Assembly: GCF_029962835.1 (NCBI RefSeq)
Contig: NC_080577.1
Location: 2,232,001-2,296,000 of the forward strand
DNA length: 64,000 bases
From: Magnolia sinica
Taxonomy: Eukaryota > Streptophyta > Magnoliopsida > Magnoliales > Magnoliaceae
Reading direction: 5' to 3'
Below, in pieces: positions 32,834 through 45,615 of this stretch (position 1 is the first letter of the stretch; each line of letters begins with the position of its first letter). The position numbers and the translations under genes are program-made. Under the pieces are notes generated by a model. It ran no database searches, had not been told where the DNA came from, and worked only from the letters and a program-made list of their open reading frames with translations.

Positions 32834-33778
32834 ATTCCCCGACATTGTGGCCCCAAGGAACGTGGGTGTTGTATGCGCTGCGTAAAACGGGGTTGAGGAG
32901 GATTCTGGTACGTGTGCATGAGCTGTGACATGTGGGCCCATCTAACCTGTAAAGTACAATCGCTGAGGTGCATTTGTGAGAATGCTCAAGATTTTAACTA
33001 TCAGGATTCGGACCCTTTTCCGTTGGAAGTGAATAGTTATGGTATTTTCAAGTCTGGACCGTTGCTGTTGAATGTGAATTGTTATGGTATTTTCAAATCT
33101 AGACCGTTTATCAGCAACGCAGAAATAATAAAATGTTTACGTCATTGGAGGCCCGAGTCCATGTCCGTTCACTGTGTGGCACAATACACCAATGGTCCTG
33201 GATTAGAAACATTGCGGTTCCCTGTTAGAATTAAAAATGACTGCAGGTTGTGCATGTACTCAGGCAACGTACCATATACCGCTTTTTCTTTTTCTTCTTT
33301 TTATTACAAAATTTCGTTTTGGGAGAGGTCAATTAACCAAAAAAAAATAAATTAAATGACCCTATTTTTATTATATTTATTTATTTTAATTGTGAACTTA
33401 GAGATGTCAAGAACTGTGGGGCCCACATACTAATCTGTATGACATCCAAACCTTCCAATATATGCACCCTACCATGATGATCTCTGGAAATGAAAATCCT
33501 AATAGATCGAATCATAAGGTGGTGTCCCACCATAAGTAGGGTATATACCACTCAAAATATCCAATTTCTATTACAGTCCATCTGACGGATCTTTGGTTAA
33601 TTCATCACTCGACTTGCATGTGTTGAACGGGCGGGATGCTAAACACATACCACGAGGATAGTTTGGTAATTTCTCTCCCTAGTTAGCTGCATCCGCCCGC
33701 CCGGGTAAATTCCAAATTCCTAAGAGGAATTTCGCCACAAAATTCTCGGTTTTATTTCCTATTCTGCCACGTCGAGCT
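32834..33778. other. Intergenic DNA with a 45-bp in-frame duplication
   Basis: An open frame of 147 codons (32912-33355, plus) spans it but contains no known domain. It includes two copies of a 45-bp unit (GTTATGGTATTTTCAA starts at 33036 and 33081), so the frame survives the duplication. I do not call a gene. Confidence 0.35.
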
Positions 33779-34119
33779 ATTTGATACTCTGGCAGACTAC
33801 ACGCTTGATACGCAACTACTCAGAAGTCATACACGTGTCATACATTAACTAATTTTAAACCGCCTAAACTCTACAAGACGACTGTTACTAATCGCAGTCC
33901 CATAGTTAGATTGGTTGGTCGATCTAAACCTTCGATTTCTGGACACATGTTTATTGAAAGGACACGATTGAATTTTCCATGTTTAACCGTCCTTGTAATG
34001 GATCCAATCTGAACCTCAACTTGGTGCTTTAATTTGAATTATTTATACGCCGCGTATGCAAATCTAAGTAATTTATAAGTGCCCGCATATCATCCATCAG
34101 ATCTGGCAGAGTATCAAAG
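33779..34119. mobile_element. MITE family C, copy 2 (341 bp)
   Basis: ATTTGATACTCTGGCAGA at the left is inverted as TCTGGCAGAGTATCAAAG at the right, with only two mismatches in 18. The body shares TTTCTGGACACATGTTTATT and TTTAATTTGAATTATT with 15092-15456. It is non-coding. Target duplications were not found. Confidence 0.8.
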
Positions 34120-34792
34120 TTCTTTTGCCAAGGACAAACCCAGTAATCGAAGCATGAAATCGCCGCATCGGTACTTGTTTCTGCAACCACGACCGCCGGT
34201 ATGAACAGGGACTGAGTTTGATTGCTAGACGCACATCGTTTTCGTTTGTACTGTACTCCTAAGATTTTACAGTACACTCGGGTTCTTTGTTTTGAAGAAG
34301 ATGGTTATGATTCACTAATCCAGACCACTAGTCTATTGCATCCATCAGATTGTAGGATAATCATAAAAATATTCTCCACGGGACAATCCTAGACGTTAAA
34401 TTTTCATGGTACAAATTGACGGTTTATATAGAAAAATCAAGCACGGTACACGTTCCAATTTAAAAGAATCGAATTTGGTGTCTGGGGATCTTCCAATCTG
34501 AAGGATTTTCCAGATGTGGCCGAACAGGATGTATCACACCATTGGTCTGGATTTCAGAACTGTGGGCCGTACTTGTCCTAACTGTGCAGGACGCATGCAT
34601 CAACTGAAATTGAACGAGTTTCGGGCCCCGTGATAATTCACCACCATTTTATTGGGAATGGTGAAAAGCATCCTTATCACACGTGGGGTCACATCAGGCT
34701 ATCCGGTCCATTCAAATTATGGGGCAGATGGTGGATGGAGGAGGGTACCTCTAACATCACACTGACCAATCAATCCTAACTTTCCAATTGAT

Positions 34793-35304
34793 GGCTGCCG
34801 AATGGCAGGTAGTCGGTGCTATGTGGGCCCACCATTATGTATATGTTTCATCCATGTCGTCCATCTATTTTTCCAGATCATTTTATAGTATGATACCAAA
34901 AATGACGTATATCCCCAATCTCAACTGGACCACGTTACGGGAAACAGTGTTGAATGAACGTCCACCATTAAAAACGTTTTGGGGCCAGAAAAGTTTTGGA
35001 TCAATCAGATATTTTTTGTTTCCCTTCATCTAAGCCTGTATGACCTGATCAATAGATTGGATGTCAAATAAACAGTACAGTGGGCCTTAGTAGGATTTTA
35101 ATGGTTGATATCTAATCAATATTGTTTTCCATTTTTGTGCTCTAAAGGAGATTTAAATCCCTCTCCCTTTTTTGATCAAACCCTGAAATGATATGTAAAA
35201 ATGGATGAAACACATACATCATGGTGGGGCCCACTGACCACAGAGCACATAAGCCACCGGGACGGGGCTGGTGGCATGGGAAGTAGCCAATCCGTTCTCG
35301 CTGG
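34793..35304. mobile_element. MITE family A, copy 4, with 9-bp duplication
   Basis: Flanks CCAATTGAT (34784-34792) and CCAATTAAT (35305-35313) match at eight of nine positions. The right part has the family motif GGAAGTAGCCAATCCGTT. The left starts inside the family inverted repeat. The body is the same as the copies at 30431 and 42581. Confidence 0.85.
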
Positions 35305-35313
35305 CCAATTAAT

Positions 35314-38300
35314 ATACGATGTCATGAAATCATCACATGGGGTCGACTCCATGCGATCGATCATTCCAATGAAAAAGGAACAACCGTTCACTGTGTGTGG
35401 GGTCACCATGCCTCGCAGGTGCCATCCAACTCATTCATCTGTCTATCTCACATGGATGAAAGGATCCGTGAAAAATAATGCCACTCTGAAGCTCATGTGA
35501 GCCGAGAGCAACCAACGATGCTTGTTGCTCCCAAATAATTTTAACGGTGTGGCCCGTTATTATATTGGATCTGCATGAATTTCTTCTTATGAGCAGAAAA
35601 CAAAATGTCCTGTCTTATGAACGGATTGGATGTAATGTACATATCACTTGAATCACAAATTTTCTCGATTGGACCAGAAATTCCGGTGGAATCGAGTCCA
35701 TGAGGTAAAATGAGGGTAAGGAGATGATAGTCAGGTGTAGTATCTGCAGCTGCATTGGTGGAAAGTAATTTCGGCAAGGAGAGGAGTCGTTGATTGAATG
35801 AAAGAAAGGTGTGGAAATGTAAAAGCTGTGATTAGACGTGGGTTGTAAGTTGTGTGGTGATGATGGAATCGGTGGGCCATGGCATGGGCCGAACGAAGGT
35901 ACCATTTTTAGACAGCCTTTCTCATTGACAAGACGGTGAGTGCACTGGCGGACGGAATCTGATGTGATAGCCCTGTACCTTTAAAAAATCTATATATTTT
36001 TTGTCTACCCCTCCCGTCCCATACACCCCTGGGTCGTCTCCTCAAGCGTCTCTACATGGTGCATGTGTTCCAGATCTGGACCGTCCATTACGTAGTTTAC
36101 TTGTTGTTATTATGTTTATAAAAATTAGGCTGGCCCACTTTTAATATTGGTTACAGAAATAAATGGAGGCTTTGGCTAAAATGGCCAACGGCTCATATGT
36201 ATTACAGTGATGTGGCACAACTGACAAATGGACGACTCATGTGATTGTCTAGGGTATACATCCAGTGCGTGTACCTGATGGACCGGATTTCTCTTGGTAT
36301 GTTGGCACGTGTTTGTAAAGCATCGATTCATGTGGCGCGAGATAGTACGAGCGATTACGCCTTTTTCTTATTCTTTGCTCTGATTATTGCGAACGCGAAT
36401 TGCAGGGAACCAAAACGTCAGGACGAGAAGCTTTGTGGCGCCCACTGTCATGTACGTGTGACATCCTCCCCACCCATGAGCGGAGCCACCTCAGCCACAT
36501 CCAAAACACGCGTGAGCCCACCAACACGTAGATCCAAAACTCTCGTGGCCACACCAAAATAAACGGTGGGTTAGAGATAGGGATATCTATACAATCTTTG
36601 AGACGGTGTACTTAAAAGAGTAACTAGCTTCCCATAAGGTCATGCTGTGTGGACCCCACCGTGATATGTGTTAGACATCCGTGCCTTGCATTTAGTGGGT
36701 CTCCTCTAGTTTATGGGATGTGCTGAAAATCAGCGGAATAAGGAACTGATCAGGTGGACCATACCATGCAAAAACATACCTTAAATATCTAAAAACATAT
36801 GGTTGACCAACCTGAGTTTTTGATACGGCTGAAACTCAGCCTGACACATCATCCCAACGGGATACACACAATGGATGGGGTGTATGTGTGAACCACATCC
36901 AGGTAAGCTCAATAAACATTTATGAATATTTTAATGCGCAGATAACCACTCTCAACCGTCGTCTATGGTATGGCCCACCCATATCATGGATTGACGTATA
37001 GAATCGTAGATCTGACTGATAAGGTGGATTTAGACACACGTCACAGTCAGGCCCACACAGCTTCATGGCTGGAAAGCTCTATGAATATGAGGGAGAGAGA
37101 GAGAGCTTAATGCTGAGCCGCACACTAGTTCTCATCAATTCTTTCTCGTAAGAATTTTTGATAACTCATCACAGGTGATGTGAGCTCAAAATCTGAATTG
37201 TCCATATGATGCAACACACCGTGAAACTCCGTGAGCCCAACTTTTATCCGGATTATAAACTTTGGTAGGCCATGGCAAAGGAAACATTTTCCTCACTTAA
37301 TTTGCATCTCTTTGCTAAGGCCCATCAGAGTTTTGCATCTGGGAGAAAATTGGTCCTTGAAGGTTTCATGGGACCCCCTTGTCACGTAGACCATTTGGAT
37401 TTTTGGTCCATAACAAGTGTGCAAAGGTGCATATTAATGAATGTGAGCATGACCCCTCTTTGTGTTTTTGAATGCTCCACCGTGCACTAGTTCTCACAAG
37501 TTCTCGTAACAAGTTTTTGAGAACTGATCTCATGATGCATCACTTCATGAAATCTCCGGGACTCAACCTTTGGCTTGATTTAAAGCTTTGGTGAGATAAG
37601 GTAGAAGAAAACAATTTCTTCCCTTGATTTGCATCTTTCTTTGTTATAACTCATTAAATTAAATTTTAGTTCTGGGCTAAAATTGGTCCCTACTGCATCA
37701 CATGGATTCGTGTACAGAGGTGCGTAGGTGATCATGACTCTCTCTACCACTGTGACAATGTGTTGAAACTCCCGAGAATCTTCTACTATGATATGAGTAA
37801 GGACCATGAAATGCAATAATAATAAATTAAATGAAATTTTTATTCATTTCACCATTTTTTAATTTTTCATTCAAATCCTAATAATCCTCATCTTTATGCT
37901 TTTGAGAGAGCGAATTTACTTCTTTATCAATTTATATACCTTTTATAAAGTCACATAGATTAAAATAAGTAAACTTTTAAGGATACTCTTATAGAAATTT
38001 CTTTCTCCATGTTTTTTTTACATAACGTTTTACTTTTTAAATTCCATCAAACCAAACATGGAAATGTGGAATGCACAATGTGGACCCTTGAGATCATCCA
38101 AAGATGTGTGCTTAACATAGCAATGCAAAATATTTGATTGTTGACCACTATTCTTTATTTATTAAAAAATCAATATATGGGTGCTTTATTTTTCACTGTT
38201 GGGGATGTGGATTTCTTGTGACGGAAAGGTGGGTGGGGCTGTTGTGATATTTGTCAGAGATTCTCCTCATCCATCCGTTTTTTAAGATTATGCCACGACA

Positions 38301-38540
38301 TGGGTAAAAAATAAAATGAGAAAGATCCAGAACTCAAGTGGACTTTATACATATAAAGGCACATGTAATGTTTCTCATGGATTTGAATAATACAGATAAC
38401 TTGAAGGAAATTATTATTCTTTGTACCATTTTCTTAAAAGAATAATTTTTATTTTCCATTCAAATCTTAATAATACTTTTGAGAGAGAATTTACTTCTTC
38501 CTCATTTTTTACATTTTTAAAAAACCTTTTAGAATACTTT
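35314..38540. other. Intergenic DNA with a 364-bp spaced direct repeat
   Basis: No gene was recognised. The segments starting near 37120 and 37484 (GCAC[AC]TAGTTCTCA, then AAATTGGTCC) are diverged copies about 250-300 bp long. 37820-38540 is AT-rich. A degraded MITE-like piece with GTGGACCCCACC lies near 36650. Confidence 0.4.
37120..37725 (+). repeat. Two diverged tandem copies, period about 364 bp
   Basis: Shared landmarks in order are ACTAGTTCTCA, AACTTTGGTRAGRYMA-type sequence, TTTGCATCTTTCTTTG versus TTTGCATCTCTTTGC, and AAATTGGTCC. Many substitutions and small gaps separate the copies, so the duplication is old. Confidence 0.6.
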
Positions 38541-39189
38541 TAGGGGTCGTTTGGCACCTTGGGTTGGAGGGGATTGGAGGGGATTAGAGGGGGTTTCAAA
38601 TCCCCTTGGTTGTTTGGCAGCATAAAGCAACTGGGGATTGCCAATACAGGGGGTTCCCAATCCCCTCTTTGAGGGGGTTTGTAATTCAAGTCAATAGTTG
38701 CAGGTATAAATGTATGTCACTGTACACTATCATTCTACTGGGCACATGGCCCACTAACGATGATCAGCACCGTCCAAACATTGTTCATGTAGATCAGCAC
38801 CGTCCAAATATTGTCCAGCACCATCCAAACATTGTCCATATTAATCAATGGTTAAAAATCGTTGGTTAGTCACTCGGACATGATCTTGTGCTTGCGGTCC
38901 ATCTGAGACTTGGAATTTGATCGTTTTTAGGCAAAGCATATATTTTAGCGGGTTTATTACAACCATAGTGTCAAAAATTATATATCTCACTAATTGGGGA
39001 TATTAAAGTTGATTTAGTAATTAAATTCAAACACCCATAAATATACCATGTATAGGTATTTTTGAATTAAAGTTGATTCACACTCCAGGGTGCCAAACAC
39101 ACCGAGAGGATTGCCAATCCAGGGGGTTTCCAATCCTGGGGGTTGCGAATCCAGGGGGTTCCAAATCCACGCTCACAAACAGGCCCTTA
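38541..39189. mobile_element. hAT-like MITE family D, copy 1
   Basis: It starts TAGGGGTCGTTTGGCACC and ends CAAACAGGCCCTTA, the common plant GGGYCTGTTTGG inverted terminus. The subterminal regions carry repeated GGGGATTGGAGGGG and CCAGGGGGTT words. The second copy begins immediately at its right end. Confidence 0.7.
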
Positions 39190-40443
39190 GGGGTAATTTG
39201 GCACAGTGGGATAGAGGGCATTCCAAATCCCGGGGATATCAAATCCTCACTTTTAGTGAGTTTTGTAATCTTTCTCTTTTTCTTGGATTTCCAACTTTCT
39301 CTTCTTCTTTTTTTTTTTGGCTCATTTTTAAAGGAGGAGAGTTGCACTTGTAACATATGTTTCATTAGACTATTTATTTATTGTGCATGTGGCCCGCTGA
39401 TGATATACTAAAGCAATTGGATTATCAACTGCATTTAGAATTGTACATGAGTAGAATTGGACTGAACTCTGCCTCAGCGCAACTCGGTTCGTTCAACCAA
39501 GGTTCCTAACTTGTGTTGGCTCATCTTGATCATCAAGTTGACTTAATCAGCTCAACCTGATTTGGTAATCGAATCAGGCCGAACTCGAGCCAAGTTCAAG
39601 CCGATTCAAGTTCTAACAAGATTCGATGTGGGTTTGAGCTTATTCAAGTTCTATATTTTTGTGCTGGATAGTGTTTAGCTCGTTTGATTGGCTTGATTTT
39701 GTAATTGTAGAAACAAAGTGTAGTGGGGAATAAATGGACAATAAATTGCAAAGTTTATGAAACATAAAATACAATAAACTAAATAAAAGTTAAGAATATG
39801 CCTATTCAAACATTTAAGTTACACACACACACTATTTCATACTTGGTGAAGCTAAACTGAGCCAAGGTTTGAGCCAAACAAATCGGGCTGGTGTACTGCC
39901 TAGGCTTAGCCTAATTTTGAAATGAGCTGGGAATTTTGGCTTGACCCAGTCCCAATATGCTGTTCGAACCGAACCGAGCCAAGCTAAATTAGGACGAACT
40001 GAGGAAACTAACTGAGCTGGATTGGTTTGTGTTCAACTCTAACTACATCACTAAAATTACTTTAATAGAATGGTCTAATCAGTCCAAACATTATCCATGT
40101 AAATGAACAATTAAAAATCATTGGTTAGTTGCTTGATTGTGATCCTATGCTTGTGGCCCATCTAAGGCTTAGAATTTTATCATTTTCTACTGAAGTATTT
40201 ATCTTAATGTGTTTATTATAATCATTATGTCAAACATCACAAACCCACTAAATAAAAATATTAAAGTTGATTTAGTGATTAAATTTAAATTTATGTAAAT
40301 GTACCACATAATTTAAATGCACAATTACTTTTGAATTATATGGGATTTTGAATACAAGATACCAAACACAGTTGGTAAATTCTTAATTAAGGGGGTTTTC
40401 AATTCAAGTATTTTGAATCTATAGTGCCAAACATGACCTTATA
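39190..40443. mobile_element. hAT-like MITE family D, copy 2 (with insertion)
   Basis: It starts AGGGGTAATTTGGCAC and ends GTGCCAAACATGACCTTA. Without the 606-bp insertion at 39435-40041 it would be about 650 bp, the same as its neighbours. The body matches copy 3 around TAATTAAATTTAAA and AAAGTTGATTTAGTGATT. Confidence 0.7.
39435..40041. mobile_element. Nested hAT-like insertion, 606 bp
   Basis: The insert starts TTAGAATTGTACATGAG and ends GTGTTCAACTCTA, giving inverted TAGARTTG termini. It is flanked by AACTGCAT (39427-39434) and AACTACAT (40041-40048); the end is uncertain by one base. The sister copy at 43737-43744 shows the single unfilled site AATTGCAT followed by the same downstream sequence. 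Subterminal GAACTCGAGCC/CCGAGCC words are repeated. No transposase frame is present. Confidence 0.8.
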
Positions 40444-42468
40444 AGAGTTTCTTCCTCAATTTTTTTCAGGTGTAGCATTTTACTTTTTGAATCTTTCTTT
40501 AAATTCTATCAACCCAAACATGAAAATAAGGATGCTAGAAAGTGAACCTTAGAAGATAATAATCCAAGGATGCGGGGATAACAAAGCATTGAATGATATC
40601 TTACCGTTGGGCCGAAGGAGGTTTCGACTGTATGCATTTCTCCATCACAAGAAGCTCCTTCCAAAGCCTTTTCTAGTAGAAGTGCCTGTTTTCAGTCAAG
40701 GGACCTACTTGGCCGGAGTGGATTTCTTACGACCATCACGGTGGGCCCCACCTAGCTTGACGAAGGCACCGTGCAACTTATACAAGAAAAAAGGTATTTT
40801 ATACGTACTCTAATTGTGATAGGTTCTTAAAACACTTATGTATTGCACACGTGTCGCATGTGACACAATTGCCACCATTCGTGCCACGTGTGCCGAATTC
40901 AACATCGTACTGCCCAGCACGTGCTGCACGTGCCAATTTGACACCATATCTCTTCATGCACCTCATGTGCCACTATGATCAATATACAACACTAAAGCAT
41001 ACATGTGCCAGTGTTGGCGGGCACACGTGTTTATACATCTACCGCTATTCTAATAATTTTAGAAACCAGACCTAATAAAAAAAATGACGTGGAGCGTTCG
41101 TCCATCAAAACATAAAATCTAGAATTTTGAATGGTTAAAATGAAATGCTAGGCTGTCCGGATTCAAATTGCAAAATCAGATTGTTATGATCTTCCAACCA
41201 GTGTGATAATATATCCTAGGCTCCATCCAGTGGAACCCTCAATTTGGACGGTCTAGATTGCAACATGCATATTGCACGTGATGGTAGATGATTCACCACC
41301 ACTGAGGCCTCGACCGACCAAGAAAAAGCTCCACTGGCCTCACACGTGGAGATGAGTTACACGTGTGCCAGATCGTAATCATTCCTTAGGCGGTTGCAGT
41401 ACATGTAGATGCCATGTCCCAAAGGCCCATGTGATCAGCACATTCGCCACAGTTGTACAAAACAAGCGGACGATTTAAAGAAATTAGTCAATGGTTGGGA
41501 TTATGTCTACTCGTTTGATTGATGTTTTATGCATTTTAATTTAGACGGTAAGGATCGGCTGACTAGTCAGTTAGATCGTACAACACTAAAAAGCAAGGCG
41601 ATTGGGCTGGCCATCCAATCAGTAGCCTATACAAGGAATGGTTATACCAACCGTCCACATTCAACTATAAATCTCGCAACATCTGGACGGCTATAATTTT
41701 CCAATCGTTCCGATTTTGAGGATCTGTCCAAACACACAATGCCAACCAAATTTACGGTCAGATCACCTGAGATCACTGCCACGTGGGCACTGTACTTCTA
41801 TAGCCCGAGCTACTGTCGTACCAGCATTTCTATTCTAATAAGAGAGAAAATTCGGTGGTGTGCCGCCAGTGTGGACTACAGACCAAATGGCGTAGCGGTA
41901 AAAACTAAAAACCATCGGTTTGTTGAAGTACATTTCGGTCGGATTGAAACGATACCGTTCAGTTTTCAATTTGCAGAAGTGGGCCCATTTTCTAGTGATC
42001 TGAACCGTTGATATTTCTGAACCATGCACCAATGTAATATCCTAATAATAGAATCTTGGTTCATTTTTTCATTGAGAGAATTAATCACCTACTGCCAACG
42101 GTACTGCAACTGGTGATATCGTACCATCTTTTCCTCCCAATGTGCCACCTGTTTAGGGAATCAGTACCGTTAACCTGACAGACCCACGTGAAGATTATCA
42201 ATCTGGAAAATTATGTAGACCCACTCCCTAGGTTGGCCACATATGTATGTATTTTGAATCATACTTCTAGTTGTCCATTGGTTCTAACAGTGCAGCCTAC
42301 CTAATTTGCGTACGGCCATGACTTTTTCATGACGAGATGATCTTCATGGAGGGGCCTACCGTTTCCATGGCACCGATGTTCTGCGCAAATGGCGCGTTGG
42401 AGGGAAGGGTAGTGTGGTAGCGCAGGTTGTGTTACCTTGCCCGTAGGACGCACTTTCTCTGTATCCTT
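40444..42468. other. Intergenic DNA, nothing recognised
   Basis: No gene or bounded repeat was recognised. CACGTG-type words are frequent around 40840-41040 (GTGCCACGTGTGCC and similar), but without a gene their meaning is unclear. Confidence 0.4.
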
Positions 42469-42580
42469 ATCGTTACTCTTGCGCCAGTGGTAGACAGACT
42501 CGTAGGAGTTTCAACACCCGGTCAAGGGTTCGAGTATCCATATAAGTGGTGAAATCCTACTAATGCGTAAGTGTGTGGGG
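42469..42580 (+). mobile_element. SINE, Au-like, copy 4 (5' part, interrupted)
   Basis: The order CCAGTGGTAGACAGACTCG, GGGTTCGAGTATCC, GGTGAAATCCTACTAATG, AAGTGTGTGGGG stops abruptly where a family A MITE begins. The SINE resumes at about 43104 with TGTGTGCATGTG and a T run. Its B box is the closest to the consensus of the four copies. Confidence 0.85.
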
Positions 42581-43094
42581 AAAGGATTGGCTACTCGGCC
42601 GGTGCTCAGTGGACCCCACCATGATGTATTTGTTTCATCCACGCCGTCCATCTATTTTCCTAGTCCACTTTACAATATAATACAAAAATAAGTTATATCC
42701 CAATCTCAAGTGGACCACATTACAGGAAACGTGTATTGAATGAACGTTAACTATTAAAAAACTTTTGGGGGCCATAAAAGTTTTGGATCAAGCTGATCTT
42801 TGTTTTTTCCCTTCATCTAGGTCTGTATGACCTAATCAATAGATTGGATGTCAAATAAACAGTACAGTGGGCCTTAGGAGGATTTTAATGGTGGATATCC
42901 AATCACTATTGTTTTCCTGTGGTGTGGTCCACCTGAGACTTATGTCCCCTTATTTTTAGTATCAAGCACTAAAATGATCTGTAAAAATGTATGAACGGCA
43001 TGGATGAAATACATACATCATGGTGGGGCCCAAAGAGCACCGACCACCTGCCACGGGGCTGGTGGCAGGGGGAGTAGCCAATACGTTTCCGAGT
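42581..43094. mobile_element. MITE family A, copy 5 (inserted in a SINE)
   Basis: AAAGGATTGGCTACTCGG at the left is inverted as GGGGAGTAGCCAATACGTTTCC at the right, and the repeat runs inward for over 100 bp. The flanks TGTGTGGGG (42572-42580) and TTGTTGGGG (43095-43103) are a diverged 9-bp duplication. Their position inside a SINE of known structure supports the boundaries. This is the most complete family A copy. Confidence 0.88.
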
Positions 43095-43200
43095 TTGTTG
43101 GGGTGTGTGCATGTGTTTTTTTTTTTTTTTTTTTATATTTTAAAGACGCATTTTCTCTCTCCTTATCACGTTTTTTTTTTTTTTTTTTTGATAAGTTGGT
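43095..43200 (+). repeat. SINE 3' remnant and two T runs
   Basis: TGTGTGCATGTG continues the interrupted SINE. Runs of about 20 T then follow at 43118-43136 and 43171-43189. The opposite-strand lysine-rich frame here is an artefact of these runs. Confidence 0.7.
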
Positions 43201-43496
43201 CTCGAACTCCAATTGTCAACTCTGATATGGTTCACACGAGTAGCGCGTGCCATGAGGAGTAACGGGCACGAATCACTGGCACAGATTTCACCAAGTTTTT
43301 AAAATTTTCGAGATATGATTGTCGTTATTATGATATTATCACGATACTAACGTGAGATTTTTAAAAACAAAGGCACCCTTTATTTTGTTGGGAAATTATG
43401 TATTCTGATTTTGATGTAAAAATCTTTTAAAATTTTAATAACCATTTCAGTATATCATGAAAAGATCTCAGGTCCAGCTGGTTGCACCACAAGCAC

Positions 43497-44127
43497 CATG
43501 GTTTTGGAGGATTCGAGGGGATTGCAAATCCCATGGTCGTTTGGCAGCAAAAAATAAGTGGGGGATTTAAATCCCTCCTTGAGTTTGAAATCCACCGTTA
43601 GAGCTTGGATTACATCTTAAATCATTCCAAAAGTTGCATACGTAACATGTGTGTCATTGGACCGTTATTCTATTATTCTATTGGGTACATGACCTACTAA
43701 TAATATTCCAAAACAATTAGCTTATCAATTGCATCACTCTAATTACTTTAATATGATGATCAACACTGTTCAATCATTGTCCATGTAAATCAATGGTTAA
43801 AAATAATTGATTAATCACACGGACATGATCTTGTACTTGTGGCCCATAGAGACTTGGAATTTCATCATTTTCAGACAAAAGATATATTTCAGTAGGCTTA
43901 TTACAACTATCGTGTCAAGCATTACTTACATCACTAATTAGAGATATTAAAGTTGATTTAGTAATTAAATTCAAACTCCTATAAAAATACCATGCATAGT
44001 TTACATTTGGATTAAAGTTGATTCCCAATCCAGGGTGCCAAACACAATAGAAAGATTTCAAATCCAGTTCAAATCTCGGGGGTTCTGAATCCAGGGGTTC
44101 CAAATACACGCTCCCAAACAGGCCCCC
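43497..44127. mobile_element. hAT-like MITE family D, copy 3
   Basis: The left part GGATTCGAGGGGATTGCAAA, then GTCGTTTGGCAGC, aligns with copy 1. The right end CGCTCCCAAACAGGCCCCC is intact. The body contains the empty target site of the insertion found in copy 2 (43737-43744). Confidence 0.7.
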
Positions 44128-45257
44128 ATGGTGCACCCAGTGGATGATTTACTACAAGTTACTTGCATGCGATAACAAAGCCTCCCAATAGGTGGGCCCC
44201 TCTATGAGTACCTAGTGTAAGCATCAGCCCCATCTACTAATCAAGTGGACCATAACAAAGAAAATAATATCTAGTCACACACAATAATTTTTTGGATAGA
44301 TTGGGTGTCATGTACGAGAACGATTGGAAGTTATTGTGTCAGGCATATGAAGAATGCACTAAAAGTCCTAAAACTAATGGAACATGTATAATTATGCTAT
44401 TAAATACTTGAATTTATAAAATTAAATCCTAAAGATTAACAGAATTTATAAGGTTAGGCTATTAAAGTCTTGGAATAGGTTAGGCTATTACCTTCTCAGA
44501 TATAATTATGTGTATGGATTTTATTTTATTTTTATCAATTTATATTATATTTAAAACAAAAAAAACAAAAAAAAAACCCAAAAAGTGAGATTTTTTAAAA
44601 CAATATCCTTAAAAACCCTCAATCTTTGAGAATCTCCCATGAGATTTGAAACTGCAGAAGTCCCAGTGCATTTACTAGCTAGGGGATGGATAGAGCAAGC
44701 AACTCTAGCATATGCATATATACCAGTGCTTCTCTAGGCCGTTCATCAGGTGAGGGCCACGGTGAACTAACCTAATGTAAAAGGATTGTATACTCATCAA
44801 GTGGCCTACAAGTGGGTGATAATTTATGATTAATTAGAATAAAAATGACTGATGAGGTTATCTTTATCATGCATTGTGGCATTGTGATGAGCGATAGACG
44901 TTCTTGATGGATAAAAATCCAAGCATTTCTTGCAATCCAAGCATTAAAACAATCATTTTGTGGAAAGGATAGCAATTATTTCTCTTATAAGAGAAATCTT
45001 TTTTTCTTTGGTTGTACTGCAAATAGCAATACAAGTGACACTAGGTTATCATCTTTCTTTTGATAACAATTCAAACATTAGAAAAGAGTGATTTTGTGAA
45101 TGAAGGTAATTACGATTTCCAAACCACAATTAACGATGAACACAATGGAAATGTTGATCATAATGTGTTTATTAATTTTTAAAATAATTATTTTTTATCT
45201 AATTAAAGTGATATATATATATATATATATAGCTTATACTTATGGGCAAACTCTTTG
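44128..45257. other. AT-rich intergenic DNA
   Basis: No gene or bounded repeat was recognised. A (TA)n run lies at 45210-45231. Confidence 0.45.
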
Positions 45258-45615
45258 ATATTTCACCACCAATTTGAAAATGGTAGTGACTCAACCTTCT
45301 CACATGTTGGACTAGTTTAACTGTTATCCAAACTATCCAAATTATAGGGGATGTTGTGGATGGGTGGTGCATTTAAACTCATTTGAAAAAGAAATCTTAA
45401 CCATCTACTTATTATCTACCAAATGGATGGTTAAAAGTAAAATAGCCAGGGCTCCATATTCCATGGTCAGGATAAGATGTTACAATATTTTCTCTACGTA
45501 AAATTTGAGTTATGATCCATCTACAATTGGGTCAGTGATTTGGATGGCCTATGTTGCTATACGACCATACCATGTGTAAGGTTGAATAGTCACCACCATT
45601 TAAAAATGATATCCC
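45258..45615. mobile_element. MITE family F, copy 1
   Basis: TTTCACCACCAATTTGAAAA, then TGGTAGTGACTCAACC, at the left is inverted at the right as GGTTGAATAGTCACCACC, then ATTTAAAAATG. The same palindromic CACCACCATTTT ends occur at 56011-56348 and, as single ends, near 23510, 34640, 41290, 54010 and 58865. Confidence 0.65.

Noticed and set aside
43004-43262. Several overlapping frames with polyphenylalanine or polylysine
   Set aside because: They are produced by the MITE end and the two long T runs; no coding signal.
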